Below are positions 63,181-64,000 of a stretch of 64,000 nucleotides of DNA, piece by piece. A model generated the notes under the pieces. That model was not told where the DNA came from, ran no database searches, and worked only from the letters and a program-made list of their open reading frames with translations. A program made the translations under genes and the position numbers. How positions within the stretch are numbered: position 1 is the stretch's first letter; every line of letters begins with the position of its first letter. The DNA comes from Nostoc sp. C052 (GTDB lineage: Bacteria; Cyanobacteriota; Cyanobacteriia; Cyanobacteriales; Nostocaceae), in contig NZ_CP040272.1 of the NCBI RefSeq assembly GCF_013393905.1, forward strand, positions 7,139,501-7,203,500, given 5' to 3'.

Positions 63181-64000
63181 GTGCCATCGCTTTCCCAAAT
63201 TAGTCTCCCACAAACCGAGAATCACAAACAGTCGCGTAATTCTAGCCCGCCAATCGTGCCCAAACGTGCATCTGGCGGTTTTGCTCTGCTTGACAGCCTT
63301 CATCGCCACGGCGTTGATTATATTTTTGGTTATCCCGGTGGAGCAATTTTACCAATTTATGACGACCTGTATAAGGTAGAAGCAACTGGTGCTATTAAGC
63401 ACATTCTCGTGAGACACGAACAAGGTGCAGCCCACGCTGCTGATGGTTACGCCCGTGCCACAGGGAAAGTCGGAGTCTGCTTTGGTACTTCTGGGCCAGG
63501 AGCAACTAACTTGGTGACAGGCATCGCCACCGCCTACATGGATTCAATCCCGATGATTGTAGTCACGGGACAGGTAGCACGTCCGTCGATTGGTACAGAT
63601 GCGTTTCAAGAAACCGATATTTACGGAATTACCCTACCGATCGTCAAACACTCTTATGTAGTGCGTGACCCCAAAGACATGGCGCGAATTGTCGCCGAAG
63701 CCTTCCACATCGCTAGTACTGGGCGTCCAGGGCCAGTTTTGATTGATGTCCCCAAAGATGTGGCCTTAGAAGAATTTGACTATGTACCTGTAAAACCAGG
63801 TTCAGCCAAATTACGCGGTTATCGTCCCACTGTCAAGGGAAATCCCCGGCAAATTAATGCCGCCATCCAGTTGATTACCGAAAGTCGCCGGCCGCTATTG
63901 TATGTCGGTGGTGGTGCGATCGCAGCTGGTGCCCATGAAGAAATCAAACAACTAGCTGAATTATTCGATATCCCAGTCACCACAACCTTAATGGGGATCG
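63181..64000 (+). CDS. ilvB: Acetolactate synthase large subunit (3' end outside window)
   Basis: The first 273 codons of a thiamine-diphosphate enzyme that starts branched-chain amino acid synthesis. The N-terminal ThDP-binding domain has GVDYIFGYPGGAILPIYD, the catalytic Glu in VRHEQGAAHAADGYAR, FGTSGPGATNLVTGIA and VTGQVARPSIGTDAFQETD. The central domain begins with RRPLLYVGGGAI. The start is GTG at 63181, with GAGG seven bases upstream. A roughly 25-residue polar leader precedes the conserved fold. Confidence 0.95.
   Translation, partial: MPSLSQISLPQTENHKQSRNSSPPIVPKRASGGFALLDSLHRHGVDYIFGYPGGAILPIYDDLYKVEATGAIKHILVRHEQGAAHAADGYARATGKVGVCFGTSGPGATNLVTGIATAYMDSIPMIVVTGQVARPSIGTDAFQETDIYGITLPIVKHSYVVRDPKDMARIVAEAFHIASTGRPGPVLIDVPKDVALEEFDYVPVKPGSAKLRGYRPTVKGNPRQINAAIQLITESRRPLLYVGGGAIAAGAHEEIKQLAELFDIPVTTTLMGI

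Noticed and set aside
1..64000. tRNA or rRNA genes
   Set aside because: I looked for T-loop (GGTTCRANNCC) and cloverleaf patterns by eye and found none convincing; a tRNAscan run would be decisive.

Overview
The window looks like chromosomal DNA of a filamentous, Nostoc-like cyanobacterium (order Nostocales). Evidence: many HIP1 octamers (GCGATCGC), short dispersed repeats and heptameric tandem repeats typical of Nostoc/Anabaena, cyanobacterial gene families (plant-like GshA, a lipoxygenase, CHAT-STAND-WD40 proteins) and AT-rich spacers with decayed insertion sequences. No rRNA, tRNA or CRISPR array was seen.

Layout. 1-4.3 kb: N-terminal part of a LysM cell-wall protein, trmL and gshA, all on the minus strand. 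4.9-15.3 kb: a phospholipase-D-like (PLD) protein, a secreted PPC/RTX calcium-binding protein, and a very large SF1 helicase with a translation-factor IF2-type N-terminal domain. Sequence remnants show that helicase and PLD genes once overlapped as one two-gene unit that was duplicated and then decayed in complementary ways. 15.5-18 kb: histone-deacetylase-family enzyme, a transposase remnant and NurA nuclease. 18.2-25.2 kb: three signalling genes (hybrid sensor kinase, REC-GGDEF-EAL, REC-histidine kinase). 25.7-34.3 kb: housekeeping genes (MOSC protein, lepB, pyrC, patatin-like lipase, tsaE, yvcK, ruvC). 34.4-38.9 kb: an accessory island with an IS630 remnant cut by an IS1 element, a PIN-domain toxin-antitoxin pair, an integrase stub, a Uma2 nuclease, and a cassette of broken antitoxin, RelE-like toxin and HEPN-like protein bounded by 100-bp direct repeats. 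38.9-43.8 kb: uvrB, a small GIRPI-repeat protein, an intact 1.3-kb IS and a flavin reductase. 44.4-58.5 kb: a lipoxygenase, two tandem paralogous CHAT-STAND-WD40 giants and an upstream caspase-like (C25-type) peptidase, all on the minus strand. 59.4-64 kb: a ferrochelatase-like protein with a natural octahistidine tail, a small hydrolase-like protein, an MFS transporter and the start of ilvB.

Two parts look most like uncharacterised conflict or cell-death systems. The first is the IF2N-helicase plus PLD nuclease pair, which resembles the helicase + PLD logic of Mokosh. The second is the caspase-like peptidase with two CHAT-STAND-WD40 proteins, possibly with the adjacent lipoxygenase. The functional assignments of both are inference from domain content and gene order. 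Very small repeats have been inserted repeatedly, in frame, into protein genes (sensor kinase, hydrolase-like protein), and once have broken an antitoxin gene exactly at a HIP1 site.
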